DNA from: Escarpia spicata
Lineage: Eukaryota > Annelida > Polychaeta > Sabellida > Siboglinidae
Direction: 5' to 3'
DNA: 64,000 bases
Assembly (NCBI GenBank): GCA_963995525.1
Contig: OZ023209.1
Span: 30,574,544 to 30,638,543, forward strand
Made by a program: the position numbers and the translations under genes. Positions 1 through 13,400 of this stretch are shown here, in pieces. Position 1 is the stretch's first letter; every line of letters starts with the position of its first letter. The notes beneath the pieces were generated by a model. The model was given only the letters and a program-made list of their open reading frames with translations, did not search any database and had not been told where the DNA came from.

Positions 1-1245
1 TGTGTCGTCTCTTCCCCCACAAGCCCACAATCACCCACCCTGTGTCCTCTCTTCCCCCACAAGCCCACAATCACCCACCCTGTGTCCTCTCTTACCCCAC
101 AAGCCCACAATCACCCACCCTGTGTCCTCTCTACCCCCACAAGCCCACCCTCTGTCCTCTCTTACCCCACAAGCCCACAATCACCCACCCTGTGTCCTCT
201 CTTCCCCCACAAGCCCACAATCACCCACCCTGTGTCGTCTCTTCCCCCACAAGCCCACAATCACCCACCCTGTGTCGTCTCTTCCCCCACAAGCCCACAA
301 TCACCCACCCTGTGTCCTCTCTTCCCCCACAAGCCCACAATCAACCACCCTGTGTCGTCTCTTCCCCCACAAGCCCACAATCACCCACCCTGTGTCCTCT
401 CTTCCCCCACAAGCCCACAATCACCCACCCTGTGTCCTCTCTACCCCCACAAGCCCACCCTCTGTCCTCTCTTACCCCACAAGCCCACAATCACCCACCC
501 TGTGTCCTCTCTTCCCCCACAAGCCCACAATCACCCACCCTGTGTCCTCTCTTCCCCCACAAGCCCACAATCACCCACCCTGTGTCCTCTCTTCCCCCAC
601 AAGCCCACAATCACCCACCTTGTGTCCTCTCTCCCCCCACAAGCCCACAATCACCCACCCTGTGTCCTCTCTTCCCCCACAAGCCCACAATCACCCACCC
701 TGTGTCCTCTCTACCCCCACAAGCCCACCCTCTGTCCTCTCTTACCCCACAAGCCCACAATCACCCACCCTGTGTCCTCTCTTCCCCCACAAGCCCACAA
801 TCACCCACCCTGTGTCCTCTCTTCCCCCACAAGCCCACAATCACCCACCCTGTGTCCTCTCTTCCCCCACAAGCCCACAATCACCCACCCTGTGTCCTCT
901 CTTATCCCACAAGCCCACAATCACCCACCCTGTGTCCTCTCTTCCCCCACAAGCCCACAATCACCCACCCTGTGTCGTCTCTTACCCCACAAGCCCACAA
1001 TCACCCACCCTGTGTCCTCTCTTCCCCCACAAGCCCACAATCACCCACCCTGTGTCCTCTCTTACCCCACAAGCCCACAATCACTCACCCTGTGTCCTCT
1101 CTACCCCCACAAGCCCACCCTCTGTCCTCTCTTACCCCACAAGCCCACAATCACCCCCTGTGTCCTCTCTACCCCCAGAAGCCCACATTCCCCCACCCTG
1201 TGTTCTCTCTACCCCCACAAGCCCACAATCACCCACCCTGTGTCC
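1..1245. repeat. 40-bp tandem array, ~30 units, with interspersed 30-bp short units
   Basis: The consensus unit is 40 bp; on the plus strand it begins CTTCCCCCACAAGCCCACAA. Shortened units recur near 131, 431, 711 and 1,101, so there is higher-order structure. The minus strand of each unit contains four G-runs with short loops, a canonical G-quadruplex pattern. The array lies downstream of or within the last known exon of the poly-EF-hand gene. The plus strand is open in all three frames because the unit has no stop codon and 40 is not divisible by 3; that is not evidence for coding. Confidence 0.95.
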
Positions 1246-1446
1246 TCTCGTCCTCTTTCTTCCCTTCCTCCTTCACCGTCTCCTTTCCAGAGGGATAAAA
1301 CGGACCAACGGGAATGTCTTTTTCCTCCCGCTGCCGGGGGTTTTCCCTGAGTTGGTGCCTGCTCGTGGCCGGGGAATGACTCAGGTTCTTCCTGCTCACT
1401 TCTTGCAGCAGCTGCAGGAATTCTGAGTAATTTATGAGACCATTTC
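1229..1446 (-). CDS. Exon 14: end of EF-hand 14 and charged tail (3' end uncertain)
   Basis: After a TCTTGCAG acceptor the exon completes loop 14 as DDNGNGLINYSE, followed by the helix EFLQLLQEV. A Lys/Glu/Arg-rich tail of about 55 residues follows, with no EF-hand 15. Three ends are possible: a stop (TGA at 1,229-1,231), giving about 629 residues; splicing at GTGGGT (exon end 1,237); or splicing at GTGAGC (exon end 1,400), with the rest of module 4 beyond the window. The last codons overlap the first unit of the 40-bp array. Confidence 0.65.
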
Positions 1447-4400
1447 CTGCAAGAGAAAATGTCAGCCATTTTTGTTAGGGCAGATGCGATTTGGAGAGAT
1501 GCAAGAATAATAATGATTTATCAATAATGATCACAGAAACTACATCAATGTCTTCTAACGACAAACTTGGTAACCATATGAAACACGTGTGTGCATTTAT
1601 CAACATAATTACATGCACTTAAATTTACTGTATATTCACTAAAAATAAATGTTAATAACATATTATTTTAATCGGATACGAACATGGAATGAGATTAAAT
1701 TCTTGTCTCACAATGATGCAATGTAAAATTACATAAAACACATTTGACAAAACCTGAAAAAAAATGCCAACTCACAGAGAAAAATTTAGCTTTTATTAAA
1801 AAACAAGGAGGTCACCATAGCATTAACGAGTTAATCAAACTGTTACTGTTCACAAACAATGTTAATATTTCAATCAGGAAGTGATTTCTGCACGCAACAC
1901 AATAAACCAGTAGTAATAGATTTAAGTACTTAGCACAACGTTAATGAGATAAGGCATCTGAGCTGGAGTGTTTATATCTGTACTTCACCATCTAGGAACA
2001 CACCATTGTCGTCTAACTTGTTGAAGTGGTTCTTGAGAATGGCTTCGCTAGTTGACTGGCCCAGGGCCTGGGTTATCCGGCGCACTTCATCGATCCCGAC
2101 AAGACCGTCCTGATCCTGGTCGAATTCCGTGAACATCACTTGCAGCTCCGAGTCTACACATGCAACACGATGCCCTCTACTGACAACTGAATTATGGGAA
2201 ATCGCCACAGTCCTATCTGTGACTGATCAGTGTTATTCGTTCACTGAATCGGAATGGACAGCATCATAGATAGCAAAGTTAATGTCAATAAATAATGATG
2301 TGCATTTTAATGTTATGTTTAATGTGGGGATTTATTACACAGGTAAGGGGGTGGCATCACTGCAGGGGTGGGGGGTCATTCCATCGATGGGGGTCATTCC
2401 AAATGGTAGGGGGCAACCAATCCAACCCATAAAACACTTGCTGCACATTTTCATTATGAATTAATATAATTTATGGTCGACCCCCAGACATTTACGATGC
2501 CTTAGGAAGGTTTCCACAGTCAACTTCTGACAAGGTATGAGAGCCAAAAAACTCACCATATCTACATAATTTATTTTGAATTAATTTAGGTATCATTACA
2601 GCATGAGAAAGATAACCAAACGAGTAAACCTATTTGCTTACCGTCGCTTGGTGGTTGGCCAGATAGCATCTGAAAAAGGCAAAGATAAAGGTTGATCTAG
2701 TGGCAAGCAAACACTACTCATTCACTTATCTCCTCCACACTCTATAACCAGGTACTCATTTATTTAGCGGACGTAATGAACATACATCTTTTCAAAAATT
2801 AGACAATTGTTAATATCTATTTATGTGATCTTTGTTCATTTGTAATTGTTCTTACTATTTTTACTTACCTATCTATGGTTTTATCAATTTTAAATATTTA
2901 TATTTGTTTAACGAATAGTTTATATAATTAAACTATTTTTTTAAATTGACTAAACATTGTAAAGCACCCAAGAGCACCTATTTGGATTGAGTGCTACATC
3001 AGAACAGTATTGAACAAGTGGGGGCGACTTGGTGGGAATGAAATAGCCCAAGCTTCGAAACAGTTCATTCTCTCACTCAACTCTGGGGTTATACCCTCCA
3101 TGCCCTGACAATCCCTATCTTGATGCCCCAGCCCCCTAATGCTGTTTCCAGCTCACCAGCCCCACACCTTCCCACAGGGAATTTATTGAAGTCAAAACCT
3201 GGTCTGTCCTGAATTGTTCTTCAATGTGCTGGCTGCCACAGGGCGGCCTTAGCTTCCATATCATCACTCTGAGTGCAATAATAATAAGGCAATTTCTATT
3301 GTGCTTAAATCCTTAGAAACCAAGCTCAGAGGCGCATCAAGAAAAAATGGTTGGTCAGTCTCAAAATCGATAAGCAGTATTTTATAAAGGTAAATTTTAA
3401 AATGATGGCAGAATTATGTAATATTTTCAACTGACGATCTGATCTAACAGTAACACTTTCCAAAGAGTTGGTGTAGCAACAGAAAAAGCCCTAGTTCAAT
3501 GTCCTACAAAATCTCTATCTATTCTCAGCATCTTCTGGGTAATTCTCTTCATATCTCGAAACAGCAACAATACCATTCTCACTTTAACTCTGCACCTCAC
3601 CAGGTAACTAGCAAGTTATTTCACACAAGGACTGTGATGACTGCAATCAAAGACAACACCTGTCGTTTACAGGTCTCTAGAAGTCTCACCTGTTGTCCAG
3701 GGAAATCACCAAGGAGTGGACACATCATTTGACAAAATTCTGAAAAACAACAAACGAAACTACTCATTATATGATAATAACAAATGTTTGACGACTGAAG
3801 CAAAATCAACAGATTGAACAGATTGAACAAATGGTGAACAGAAGAGAGGGATTTTCAAAACAAATGCTCATGTCTTAAAATGTCTTTTAGTTAGTAACAA
3901 TTAAGGGATAACAGATCTTAGTATTTAAACTGCATTTTTTACTGTTTTAAAGCAACTAGTCCTATATAATCAGCTGACCAAGTTTATGTGAATTTAGCCT
4001 AAAGATACTACCAGGGTATGTCAAATTATGTAGTAAAAATAATATTTCTATATTATAAAACAGTTCGTTCTCTGTTTTTATGTGAACCCACATCTCCGTT
4101 AGTTTTGTATGTACGGGCTGAAATTTTGCATGTGATCATCATTGAGATGGTTTGTAGATTTAGACAATTTGAAATTCGTCTGGGGGGGGGTTGAGGACTT
4201 GGGGGACTCAAGATTTCAAAAGGCTGTATGTGGATTTCCAGCCGCAGAATTTAATGTTTTTTATATAATCTTAAAGATAATTATGCCATCTACAAATATG
4301 TCACTGGATGTAAGCAGAAATTTTGAATAGTTTTTAAGTTATTGATGTCTGAAAATCAACAGCGCTTAACATGCACCAAGTCTACCTGTCGTCGGTCACG

Positions 4401-7400
4401 TCCGCATGCTTACAAGTAGCGCCCTCTTTCGCATTTCATATATTTCCTACAGATGGAGCTATGTGTCATTTAGCGACTAAATTATTGCCTGTCAAGTTAG
4501 TATTTTATAAAAAGTGAGTGTCAAAAGTTATATTGGGTAACTAAAATTATGCCAAATCTTCTATATTATAAAACAGTTTGTTCTCTGTTTGTTTGTGCAC
4601 CCACATCTCCGATAGTTGTGCATGTATCGGGCTGAAATTTCAACCCAGCATCCGCCCTCTGTCTGTTGCTGGTTACGTCAGTTACACGGGTGAGCGTGTG
4701 CAATTTCTGGCAAAAAGGTTGTCCTAGTGACCAGTTATAATGGATGGCTATGAGGTGTCCGGTGCATATGACTGCCTTTGTTCCCATGGCAACGCCAGGT
4801 AACTCAGCTAGTCATGTATCCAAATGTCTTAAATTAATAACTACATGTTTTTCTTGATTCAAATCTGTATAACTTGAATGTTTCCAAGGCGAATCCGATG
4901 TTTACCCTTGTACGCTGAGTGAAAATATTAATATTCTTAAACAGGTAGCAATCAAATTATAAAAAATGTGATTTGTTAAAACATATCCGAGTGTTCCATA
5001 TGCTAGAATATATATATATACAGGATGTGTATATATAACTGTATAATATATATATATATATATAATAGATATATTGTTCTATATAACATGATTTTATGCA
5101 AAAAAACAGACTTTTTAAAATTTTTAATCCTTCCACATGCAAGCTTAAAACTAAAACAACAGATTTTCCATCAGCCGCAAAATGAAAAAGAACCAGATCC
5201 ACATTCCACGACTCTGCTAACACGAACCTTTGTAGTGGATGTTTCCGTCGGGGCCGAGACCCGCCTCTCTCAGCATGGCCGCTATGTCATCTCCCGTCAA
5301 CACGAGACCGAGATCCTTCATCGTGTCACTTAGGTCCCTGGCATTGATGCTGCCATCTCTGTCCTTGTCGAAGACACCGAACAGCTGCTTCATCTCCTCC
5401 TCATCGGGGCCTCCTTCCAACGCGTGCTGCGTCAAGGACTTGTGTTGCTCCGCCCACGAAGCGAACTCCGTGAACTCGATTACTCCGTTTCCTGAAACAG
5501 CAGATAAGATTAAATTTATTTCCAATACAAACAAACACCCGTTTCCAACTAACTATTACTATGGTACATGCACTTTAACACAGAAGTATATATAAATGTA
5601 TGTATATATATTTATATAAATGACGTTTAATCGATTATATATTTATACCATACTGTTGTATTGCTGTTGTCATATGAAGTTTGAAATAAATAGGATTTGT
5701 AACAAATGTCCAATACAAACAACATATCATAATAGTAATACAAAATAATAATACAGTAGTATTATATTTTGTATTAGTTGCTATTACAAAAGGAATAAAT
5801 TGAAGAAAAATTCTTGGAAATATTTACCTCTTCTTTCATTATCACAATAATTTTATGCAAACATGGTATGTGTGTCAAGTCAACTTTCCTCATTAACATA
5901 TTTATTACACATCGTTAAAGTCTAATCGTTAACAATTTAACTAGAACTCACTATTACATTAATATGTTACATTTAATTCTTGTAACTATCTAGTAGCAAA
6001 AATCTCAATGGTGGGTCTAAGTCTTGTAGGTCAGTCGATGGGAGCGTTTTCAAGTTCATTCCATGCCATTTTTAAACTTTGAGGCAATTCTGCTCACCCC
6101 TCATTGCCTGTGTCTTTTGGAAGAGAAATCTGAAGATTTTAGCCCTTTTGCTTGGTGTCTGTGCCAGGGAAAGTCAACGATCCGACACAGAGGGTAAATG
6201 TGTAACCTACTGTGGATTCAGAGTTGACATCCCAACCTCTAAACTACCACAGTCCTAAAAAACCTGCCAATTATCCAGGTACAACATCTAAAATACTAAC
6301 ATCATTTTTAGCTCAATAATAGAATTACAAAAACTATGTTTGAATACATTATAAAAGCATGTATTTTATTGAAAATTATGACTTTCCTCACAGATTAAAA
6401 CCTGTCTTTCAAGCATCATCAACAAATACATGTACGTACCATCGAGGTCAATCTTGCGTACGATCTCCTTCACTTCGTCAGAGTCGACATCAATACCAAG
6501 GGAGACCATCACCTGAAGTACCTCAGCACATGTGATCACACCATCTCCATCTTTGTCGAACATCGCAAACGCAACCTTCACGTCTGTGAGACAACAACAA
6601 TGGCTATTTTAGTAAGCTTGTCGTACCTGGTTGCTAGGTCAAACGTGATGTAACTGATCCTTCAAACACTACCGGGTACTTCACATAAGTAATATATTGG
6701 CAATCCGACAGATCCTGGAATGTGAACTGGTTTACTAAAAAGAAAGAACAAGATTACATATAACATCGATAAAAACATAAGGCCCTTGATATCAATTTAA
6801 TTATTATTAAACAACAATTACCCGCGTACTTACAGCACTTGCCGCTGCAAACCAATACAAGCATTCACTATGACAATACTCGTGGTTGCAGCAACATACA
6901 CACATGCAAAATAACAAATGAATTCACAAAAATATGATCATGTATAAAGTGAAGCTTCTCATAAACAACAACAAAACGAATCAATAAAACGCAAAGGGAT
7001 TCACAAACTATGCTAAGTCATTTTTACCTAAATAAGTATCCAAAGCGATGTACGACATTGAACTAGCACGAACTAGACGTTACCATGTCTGCATGTTATA
7101 TACCTAATTAATGCAATATGCACCAAACTTCTAATTTTGTATTTTCAAATAAATAAATGGTTGCTTGGTATGTATGTTACTTGATATTGCTACTGATTTA
7201 ATCATGTTTATGTGTAAAGTGCAATTTATGGGTCTGAATAAACAACCATACAGATTTCCCGTATACAATATGATTTTTTCAGAGGACTTGACTGTAACTC
7301 ATTTTAGTAAGAATTGGCTTGAAATGAAAACATCACGATAAAGTACATATCTTCTTGTGTTCATTATACAAGTATAAACCCGACCAGCAAACTGATGTGG

Positions 7401-10400
7401 TAAAAGAAGAAATGTTGGACAGATTCCCGACAAAAACATAAGCATTTGGTTAGACGTAGGTAGGTGTATATGTTGTAGCACGGTAACTCGATAATGTAAC
7501 CCACAGGACTGCACCTGGCATGTCTTCGTGTCGTTTCACTTTCCCTTCGTCACTCAGACTCACTGAGTCAGCATCAGAGCTGCCCAGTGTCGCCATCTGG
7601 AGCAGAAAATCCTGTCACATCTAGAATGGCCTCTGGTGTCAATCAAATAGATTAAGTACACAAATACAAGCAGTTGGAAATGTATCTGTAAAGCCCGTTG
7701 TAAATACAGTTTGTATATTTCCGCACATTACAAAGTTATGTATTTTGTACAAATTATTTTGCTTAAATTTCTCTGATACATGCAGATTTCACTATTGATG
7801 GCATCAATAACCTGGGTGAGTTGAATACAAATATGAGTTTACCGATCGCTGTTTCTCGCCGATCTGCCCTGTCATCATCTGGAGGAAGTCTACAAGATCA
7901 ACAGAGAGAATGGTGGATTGGTTCAATGGACAACTACACAGACGCAGTCACAGGTCTAAGTGGGTCTTCTGACGCCCGTTTAATAAACCAAACATTTCTA
8001 CTAATAACTATTACTAATATTAACACATGGTTATGTTGTTATTAACAGTAATTAATTTCACACCACCTTAATATTGTTATACAGTGTTTTTTGCTGGCCT
8101 TTCATATGGGGAATTTACACATATGAAATCCTTCTATGCCCGTATAAGATGTACTTGTAATATTTACTGACAACATTTTAAACAAAAACAGGATTTGCCA
8201 GTACGACATTCAGGACTGGTCATATGAGTTGAATCTTAAAACACACTGGTCCTACACTAACTGGTATTGATGCAATGTGTGTTTGTTATAGAATACTTCC
8301 AATATTTATATACATAAATATTCTGCTATATATATTATTAACATGAGTCAAGGTGTTTCACATTACGATTTGACATGATTACTATCATACGAGCCATTTT
8401 TATATTTAAATTATACTGTCATGGAAATATTAATCCATCAACAACACATCACAGATAGCACTACATAACTCTGATTTTCCAATTTAAAATTCTGTGTTTA
8501 GTTGAGGGACGTATAATCTCTGTGTTTGTTGGCACACACAACCATTTGGTGTAGTACACTGACCTTTGTAGTTTTCTAGTTGTTGTCATAGATTTATTTA
8601 ATATAAAACTGTATGCGTGTACAAACATAACAAATGAGACTACAATAAATATAAGGATGACCCAAGAAAGTGAAAGCACTCATTTCCATTGTGGTCCTTG
8701 GACAGACACAGACAAATACATGACACAGTTATCAATAAATTATGACCAAACGACAAAGACTAAAATAACGATAATATAATTAATAAATACTAGCTAATGT
8801 TCAGATGTCAAAAATATTTTAATAATGATGATATTGAAAAGGGAGGGAGATTACCTCCTGATTATTAAGTCATTTGAAAACCGACTCACGAACTATATAT
8901 ACATCATACCAGTTCTAAAATTAAACACTTTGCCAAAAAATAGCGAGTCTTTATGTAGCTACAAACAAAGTTAGACTGAGCTGACCTTCATAGTAGATAC
9001 GTCCGTGTTTCGACGTGACGCCAGCCTCTCGCAACATCTCTTTGACGTCTGCCGCTGTCACTGGCATGCCGATCTCCGCCATTGTCAGCTTCAGCTCTTT
9101 GGCATCGATGTACCCATTGCTGTCTTTGTCAAATGCGGCAAACAACGCCCTCATTTCTGCATCCTCCGATTGTCGACTGACGCGCACCTCCACCATCTGC
9201 ACGAACTCGTTGAAGTCTATGAGGCCGTTGCCTGCGACACAGAAACACTAGTGTTGACGACTGGTTTAACAGATAATAATAATAATAATGCAGTCTTGTA
9301 TAGTGCTGATATCCGCCATATTGAGGCAACCATTGCATTTGCACAGTTCACTGATGATTTTAAAATAGTCAAATTAACTATTAAGAAGCGTTATTCTAAA
9401 AAAAAATATAATAAGAGTAATGCTCTAAAGATTATAAAATTAGTGTCATTATTATACATAATAAAACCAGTAACTATTATAAGATCGTTATCAAAGTAAT
9501 GTAGAATCGTAGCCAGTGGGTGACCAGTGAGTGACCACTTACCGTCCAGGTCGACGAGTTGGAATGTCTCTCGCAGTCTGTCGATGTCCGGCTGTTGCCC
9601 CATCGCATGCATCACCTGCATCACTTCGTCCATGCTGATGTTGTTGTCATGATCCTTGTCAAACAGCGAGAAGATGATCCTCAACTCTGAAACAAACACA
9701 ACGTTGATCCACACGCGGGATCGGTGGCCATGCGGTCGAGCGCCACACTGTCGATTGAGGGGATGGTGGTGCGACTCCATCTGCCGAAACTTCAGCGATT
9801 TCATTCACATCACAATGCCTTTGTCATTCGGAATATGTGACTCGCCACAGCGAAACAGGTATTAAGTGGCACGGGCCTATTCTGCACACGAAACAAAAAT
9901 AGCTGTCCAGGTCATGTTCCATCAATTTTTTATTTTTGGCAGAAATGCACAACTGATCTCATCTCCCAATGTCCAGTTTACTTTCCTCGACAAACAATCC
10001 CAAACTAATCCAAACCCGGGTTCTCTCGATTGAGCGTCCAATGCTCTAGTCAACGCGCATGTTCACTGTGTCACAATAGGACAATCTAAAAGCATTTTAT
10101 AAGTTGTTTCTTTAAAATATAATGTGTTTTACTTACCACCTTTCTGTTCTGGGGTGAACAAACCATTGCTGTTGAGAACTTGGCCAGATTTGATAAGTCG
10201 ATTCTGCATTAAAATTACAAACTCTGAAATGAAATGAGAGGACACAGGGTAAATAATGGTGCCCTGTTAATGTGTAACAACAACAGCAAATCTTGGTCAA
10301 CAGATATTTATATTTGAACTTTCTAAAACAGGTGTAACTGAATTATTTGAATACACATGCACCTGATTTATAATTTATGTTTCTGTATCTAAATACTTTG

Positions 10401-13400
10401 GAGATCTATGTATTCGTGCTAGCTCACTGCTCGTTGGGAATCTTTCAAACGAGACTGCATTAGATGTACTAGCAAACTAAGACGGTGCTACACAGACGCG
10501 CCCACAGAATGCGGTTACCTGATATATTCGAACATGGCATTTGCTATGTAAAAGTGAGCAGTTTTTTTAAACACAAATTACGTCCCCAAATGTTCATCAG
10601 ACGTCAGAACATTCAAAGAAATATTGCGCAACATCCATCCAACTTACAGTAGGAACCCTAAAACTGTTAAAAATCCTGAACCAATGTGAAATGTTGGCAA
10701 AATACAGGCGATTTATTATTCCCTGAAAGTTTATTGCCTGAGATGCAAACCGTCTTGGACCTTCGTGACGTCACAAATCCTGCGGCATGAGCTTAGCCAG
10801 ACACCCGCCTGCCTGTCTTCAAGACTGGCTAAAATGAGTAACAACAACTAATAAGACTGGTGGAATTTAGAGGGGGACAGCTGGCCAGTAGATTAACTAA
10901 TAGTTCCATGTCTAGGGGACCCACATTTATGACTATCATTGGCACAACTGCTAATGAAACAAATTGAATGGATCAATATTATTTAAATAAATGGCTCAAA
11001 TGACACTGATGTGTCTTTAAAAAAACTAAACTGGCCAATAATGGCTGTGATTGAAGTGAATGGCCTCCACGCAGGCCGCTCATGTACCAAAAGGCACACT
11101 TCTGATTAATTCAAGACTGACAGAAAATATTTCTTGCAAAGGGATTGTTCAACGGGGAACAGCCTATGATCTCGGCAGGTCTGTGACATTGTGAACAAAC
11201 CTGGGAAGTTTATCCGGCCGTCTTTGTCGAGGTCTGCCTCTATGATCATGTCTCTGACGTCCGCCTCTGACAACTCCTCCCCGAGCTCTCCCATTGTCTT
11301 GCGGATGTCCTCTCCCGTGATGTAGCCGTCACCGTCGGAGTCAAACACGTGGAATGCTTCCAGCATCTCGTCATCAGTGACGCTTTGTCGACGATTATGC
11401 GACAGCATGAACGACACGAACTCTTCAAACATGACCTTGCCCTTACCTTTGGGAAAGGTGGAGTGGCATATGCATGTTAGAGAGGGTTTCGACAAAGGGT
11501 GGTTCCATTCCCAAGGGAGGGAGTGTGCAAAATAGGTCTATTATGTCACTCAATTGTTGTGATATTACTCCGCTTTTTTCAAAATGATTCTTGTTAAACA
11601 TTCAACACTCTAAAATAAATATGCTTTACTCAATGTTTTTAATTCAAATCTAAACCAATTATTCATGTCCAATGCAATATTACATTAACCATTATTAAAG
11701 CAAGTTGCGCAGATTATTTTTAAAGTCACGTTATACAATAGTTCATCCTGAATTTATATTAGTTTTTAGTAAACAACACAAGAAACTGACTAAAGGAGGA
11801 ACATACATTAGAATGAATACACAAACCAGGTCAACTTTACCAAGACCTTAACTAAGTGGAGGTGGCAAAACATACCTCAACATGTCATCAACATTGGAAT
11901 TATAAATGATTTGCATCAAATCAGTATGTTCATGAGTATTGTAAATGCCATCCAAATTGTCTACACTGATAAGAAAGAACAGTTATGATTATATATATGA
12001 CATAGTGTCTTTATTTATTAGATTATACTTATCCACGTAATAACTGTGGCAGGGCTTAGGTAGATCCAGGGGGCCTGGGTGACACATGTCCCCCCTAGAC
12101 CTTTGGGATGTGCCCCACTAGCCTGATGTCTCCCCCCAAACCTTTGGAATGTGTCCCCATTTTTATGAGCATCTAGGGGTGTGTAATTAGAGGTTTGGGG
12201 AGAGACTCAATATTGATTTTTGGTAAGCCTCAAGGTGGATGCAATTGGAGATTTTTGCCTCCCCCCAGATTACCCTCTCTGGATGCACCCATATAGGTGA
12301 AAGTTATGAATACTGAGCACTACATACATGGCTACTGTCAGTTTTTGTTTTTCATCATATCAATTTATCAAAAACATACCGTATGTACTACATTCTGTTT
12401 TATGATTATTTAAATTTATGCAGACAACTAGTTAAGTTACATGGTAACTGTGATTCACTGACTGATTAAAATAATTATCTATCTTAATTAATACTATGAA
12501 ATTAGAGTTTAATTACCATTACCCGAACCACTAGCTTCAAGCAACGCGGCCTGCATTGCGGACGTTGTAAACAGCTGTGCTATGTTGTAATGTAGGAAAC
12601 ATGCAACGGCGGTTCAAAAGATTCTCAACTGGTTCTTCACTGCACAAAAATGCAGTAATGAGCTGTTAATTAAGGCAGCCCTGGAACAGCAACAGTGGAT
12701 GTGCGCCTGTTTCACGCCACGAGTCGATCAGACGCAACACAAAATGGCACATCTGACACTCACACTATCGTAATCAGTATCTGTGATGGTGGTAGTACTG
12801 GTGGTGGTTGTGCTACAGGTGGTTGTGGTTGTTATGGTGGTGGTTGTGGTGGTGGTGGTGGTCCAATATTCAATGACATTGAATGGTGATGCTGAAACAT
12901 GACAGGTAGCTAAATTGGGTGATCTATTTAACTATGACACGTAGCTAAATTTCACTACCAAAATATGACAGGTAGTTAAATGGCAACACTGAAAAGTGAA
13001 ACTGAAAGGAAACCCCAGTGGCTTCGCAGGCTTGGTGCTATAGATGTAAATGATATGAATGGAATGTGATTGTTTATGAAGTTCAGACAACTCATGTATA
13101 TAACTGCCGCAGGACACCTTACATATGTGAAAGTTTCTCAATGGAATAGGGAATATTCATTTAAATACAAAATGTAGACTATGAAATGTTCACAACAGCA
13201 ATCCTACAGAAAAAAGTGATTCTAAATTAAAAAAATCCAGAACTCTGAGGAAGAACACACTTAACAAGGAGTACTGTACTTTCAGAGAATTAGAAAAGAC
13301 ATGTTATCACATGTGTAAACATGACATAGGACAGTGAATGATGTTATGAACACATGTATGGCAGTCATGCAGACTTCTTTGTCACACCAGTAAATGCACA

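Larger units (their letters stand above)
1447..5227. other. Introns between exons 14 and 10
   Basis: Apart from exons 11-13 this stretch is AT-rich intron. It holds a LINE 3' fragment (3,260-3,515), a duplicated ~85-bp repeat (4,046 and 4,559) and an AT dinucleotide tract (about 5,007-5,082). A short G-rich patch near 2,340-2,420 repeats GGGGTCATTCCA. Nothing else was recognised. Confidence 0.6.
5492..8985. other. Introns between exons 10 and 6
   Basis: This is AT-rich intronic sequence apart from exons 7-9. No mobile element, RNA gene or further exon was recognised. Open frames of 60-80 codons here are AT-rich and carry no motif. Confidence 0.5.

Noticed and set aside
2..1426. Long proline-rich open frames over the 40-bp array on the plus strand
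   Set aside because: All three plus frames are open and read the same peptide because the unit lacks stops and its length is not divisible by 3. There is no start context or splice structure, and the opposite strand carries the real gene.
2001..2153. Alternative exon 13 end at the GTGAAG donor 15 bases downstream
   Set aside because: It would insert residues in the middle of EF loop 14 and break the module pattern; the GTGTGT site keeps the loop intact.
9005..9499. 164-codon plus-strand frame opposite exon 6
   Set aside because: It is the antisense shadow of a coding exon with clear EF-hand loops, then AT-rich intron.
12695..12889. Gly/Cys-rich small protein
   Set aside because: It is the translation of a (GGT)n microsatellite; no signal peptide or conserved cysteine spacing.
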